Positions 62,726-64,000 of a stretch of DNA of 64,000 nt are shown here, in pieces. The stretch covers positions 1 to 64,000 of the forward strand of contig NZ_JAJUWR010000019.1 in the NCBI RefSeq assembly GCF_021390545.1, written 5' to 3'. How positions within the stretch are numbered: the first letter of the stretch is position 1; every line of letters starts with the position of its first letter. The position numbers and the translations under genes were made by a program. The notes beneath the pieces are model-generated. The model was not told where the DNA came from. It saw only the letters and a list, made by a program, of their open reading frames with translations, and made no database searches. Source of the DNA: Algoriphagus sp. AGSA1. Lineage in GTDB: Bacteria > Bacteroidota > Bacteroidia > Cytophagales > Cyclobacteriaceae.

Positions 62726-64000
62726 ATGAAAAAATCACTGATAGCATTATGCCTACTATTCTCCGTGACTTTCGTGGCCGAAGCGCAAAAGAAGAAAATT
62801 GATAAGAAATTTGATGAAATAGCTGCTATTGCTGACCTCAATTATCTGACTTCGGACGAATTGAAAGGCAGAGATCCTTCCTATCCGGAAATGGCCATGG
62901 CTTATAACTATATTGCTATGCATCTGGAAGACGCAGGTGCAAAACCACTTCCCGGTGCTGACGGCTTTTTCCAAAACATCCCTTTCCGCCTTTCTTCGCC
63001 ACCATCCAAAGGTAAGATTACAATTGATGATTCAATATACAGTCAGGGCGATAATCTTTTAGTACTTGACGGTGAATCTCTCAGCGGTACCTATGAACTG
63101 GTGGATGTAGGTTTTGGCACACCGGAAGACTTTGAAGGAAAAGACCTGACTGGTAAGATAGCCGTAAGCAGCGTGGGTGCTCCGGACAAAATGAGTCCTG
63201 CGGAACTGTTTTCTCTGGGCAGTGAAAAAACAGCAAATGCAAAGAAACAAGGGGCTGTAGCACTGATCGAGCGATTCAACATCCCTTCAATCCCCTGGCA
63301 ACTGATTTCCAATTACTTAAACCGGGATCAGATGGGAATAGATCAAGGCGAGTCCAGCAAGCTGCCCTACATCTGGGTGAAGGACATCTCAAATGCCCTT
63401 CCAAAGAAAATCGCAAAAGGAAATGCGGAATCCGTAGTTCTTCAAATCGAAGGGAAAACCAACAAGCCAATCGAAGGGAAAAATGTGTTAGCCTGGATAG
63501 AAGGCACTGACAAAACTCTGAAAAATGAGTTCGTGATGCTATCAGCCCATTATGACCATGTGGGTATAGGCAAACCTGACGCTAAGGGAGATTCCATATA
63601 CAATGGCGCAAGGGATAATGGCATAGGCACAGTAGCTGTAATGAATGCCGCAAAGTTTTTCTCTGAAAACCCTCCAAAAAGATCTATTCTGCTAGCGCTC
63701 TGGACAGCTGAGGAAAAAGGGCTGTTAGGAAGCCGGTACTTTGCAGAGAATCCACTGATTCCTCTAAATCGGATCATCTACAACCTGAATATCGACGGAG
63801 CTGGATATAATGACACTTCGATCATAACAGTAATCGGACTGGGCAGAACCAGCGGTGACGGTTTGGTCATAGAAGCTGTGGAAGATTTTGGTTTGAGAGC
63901 AGTGGAGGATCCGGCACCTGAGCAAGGACTATACGATAGATCCGATAATGTGAATTTCGCCAAAGAAGGCATCCCTGCTCCTACTTTCAGTCTTGGATTC
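62726..64000 (+). CDS. M28-family metallopeptidase with PA domain, partial
   Basis: The reading frame is open to the window end (425 codons seen). A signal peptide ends near VAEAQ, a PA-like insert lies at about 110-250, and the M28 zinc ligands appear in SAHYDHVG (about 273-280, H275), YNGARDNGIG (D297), TAEEKGLLGS (E329-E330) and NLNIDGAG (D357). The last site region reads RSDNVNFAKEGIPAP, where many relatives have a histidine. The protein is exported and cleaves N-terminal residues or short peptides. The remainder lies outside the window. Confidence 0.88.
   Translation, partial: MKKSLIALCLLFSVTFVAEAQKKKIDKKFDEIAAIADLNYLTSDELKGRDPSYPEMAMAYNYIAMHLEDAGAKPLPGADGFFQNIPFRLSSPPSKGKITIDDSIYSQGDNLLVLDGESLSGTYELVDVGFGTPEDFEGKDLTGKIAVSSVGAPDKMSPAELFSLGSEKTANAKKQGAVALIERFNIPSIPWQLISNYLNRDQMGIDQGESSKLPYIWVKDISNALPKKIAKGNAESVVLQIEGKTNKPIEGKNVLAWIEGTDKTLKNEFVMLSAHYDHVGIGKPDAKGDSIYNGARDNGIGTVAVMNAAKFFSENPPKRSILLALWTAEEKGLLGSRYFAENPLIPLNRIIYNLNIDGAGYNDTSIITVIGLGRTSGDGLVIEAVEDFGLRAVEDPAPEQGLYDRSDNVNFAKEGIPAPTFSLGF

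Noticed and set aside
1..64000. tRNA, rRNA, CRISPR array or IS transposase
   Set aside because: No T-loop/acceptor pattern, rRNA signature, regularly spaced repeat series or transposase motif was seen in the gaps on either strand; this was a reading by eye only.

Overview
The window looks like chromosome from a member of the Bacteroidota, most likely order Cytophagales (Cyclobacteriaceae/Algoriphagus-like). The reasons are promoter-like TAnnTTTG boxes upstream of several genes, almost no Shine-Dalgarno sequences, a menaquinone gene (menA), a tricorn-type S41 peptidase, PD40-OmpA and DUF4136 proteins, and moderate GC content. The taxonomic call is inference; no rRNA or tRNA gene was seen. Almost all the sequence is ordinary core and accessory chromosome with no prophage, CRISPR array or classical transposase.

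Layout. 0-9.6 kb: type IB topoisomerase, YihY membrane protein, phosphohexomutase, a minus-strand ergothioneine operon (desuccinylase-like metallopeptidase, egtB, egtD), murB and a convergent dCMP deaminase. 9.7-20 kb: a DUF4136 lipoprotein, a stand-alone receiver, two very small proteins (one extremely acidic, one single-span membrane), glycerate kinase with a Na+:amino-acid symporter, a GH20 hexosaminidase lipoprotein, a Tat-exported Gfo/Idh/MocA oxidoreductase, and a deoxyhypusine-synthase homologue joined to a PD40-OmpA protein. 20-30 kb: OmpH-like lipoprotein, HDAC-family deacetylase, an acidic protein of unknown function, PF04020 membrane protein, fatty-acid desaturase, orphan BlaI-type repressor, tricorn protease, TyrRS and a TetR regulator. 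30-40 kb: POT transporter, PEP carboxykinase, cyclophilin, a WbpM/CapD-like membrane dehydratase, a WYL regulator, a GT-C-like membrane protein and a small anchored protein.

40-50 kb is an arginine neighbourhood: a short-form arginine decarboxylase, a PLP aminotransferase, an arginase, then a GxxExxY (PD-(D/E)XK-like) gene inside a pair of 31-nt inverted repeats, then ArgRS whose start codon lies seven bases from the right repeat. Glutathione peroxidase, menA, a tandem universal stress protein, a SUI1-family factor and an EamA-like transporter follow. 50-58 kb holds the transglutaminase / circularly permuted ATP-grasp / alpha-E locus, with two unusually large fusion proteins on the minus strand. 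58-64 kb: a ROK/polyphosphate-glucokinase-like kinase, a serine hydrolase lipoprotein, mnmA, a TruC-type pseudouridine synthase and an M28 peptidase cut by the window end.

The strongest candidates for something little described are the inverted-repeat-bounded GxxExxY unit (44232-44787), the fused transglutaminase/ATP-grasp/alpha-E locus (50570-57909), and the deoxyhypusine-synthase homologue with its catalytic lysine intact in a bacterium (19395-20366). All repeat and promoter matches were counted by eye, not computed.
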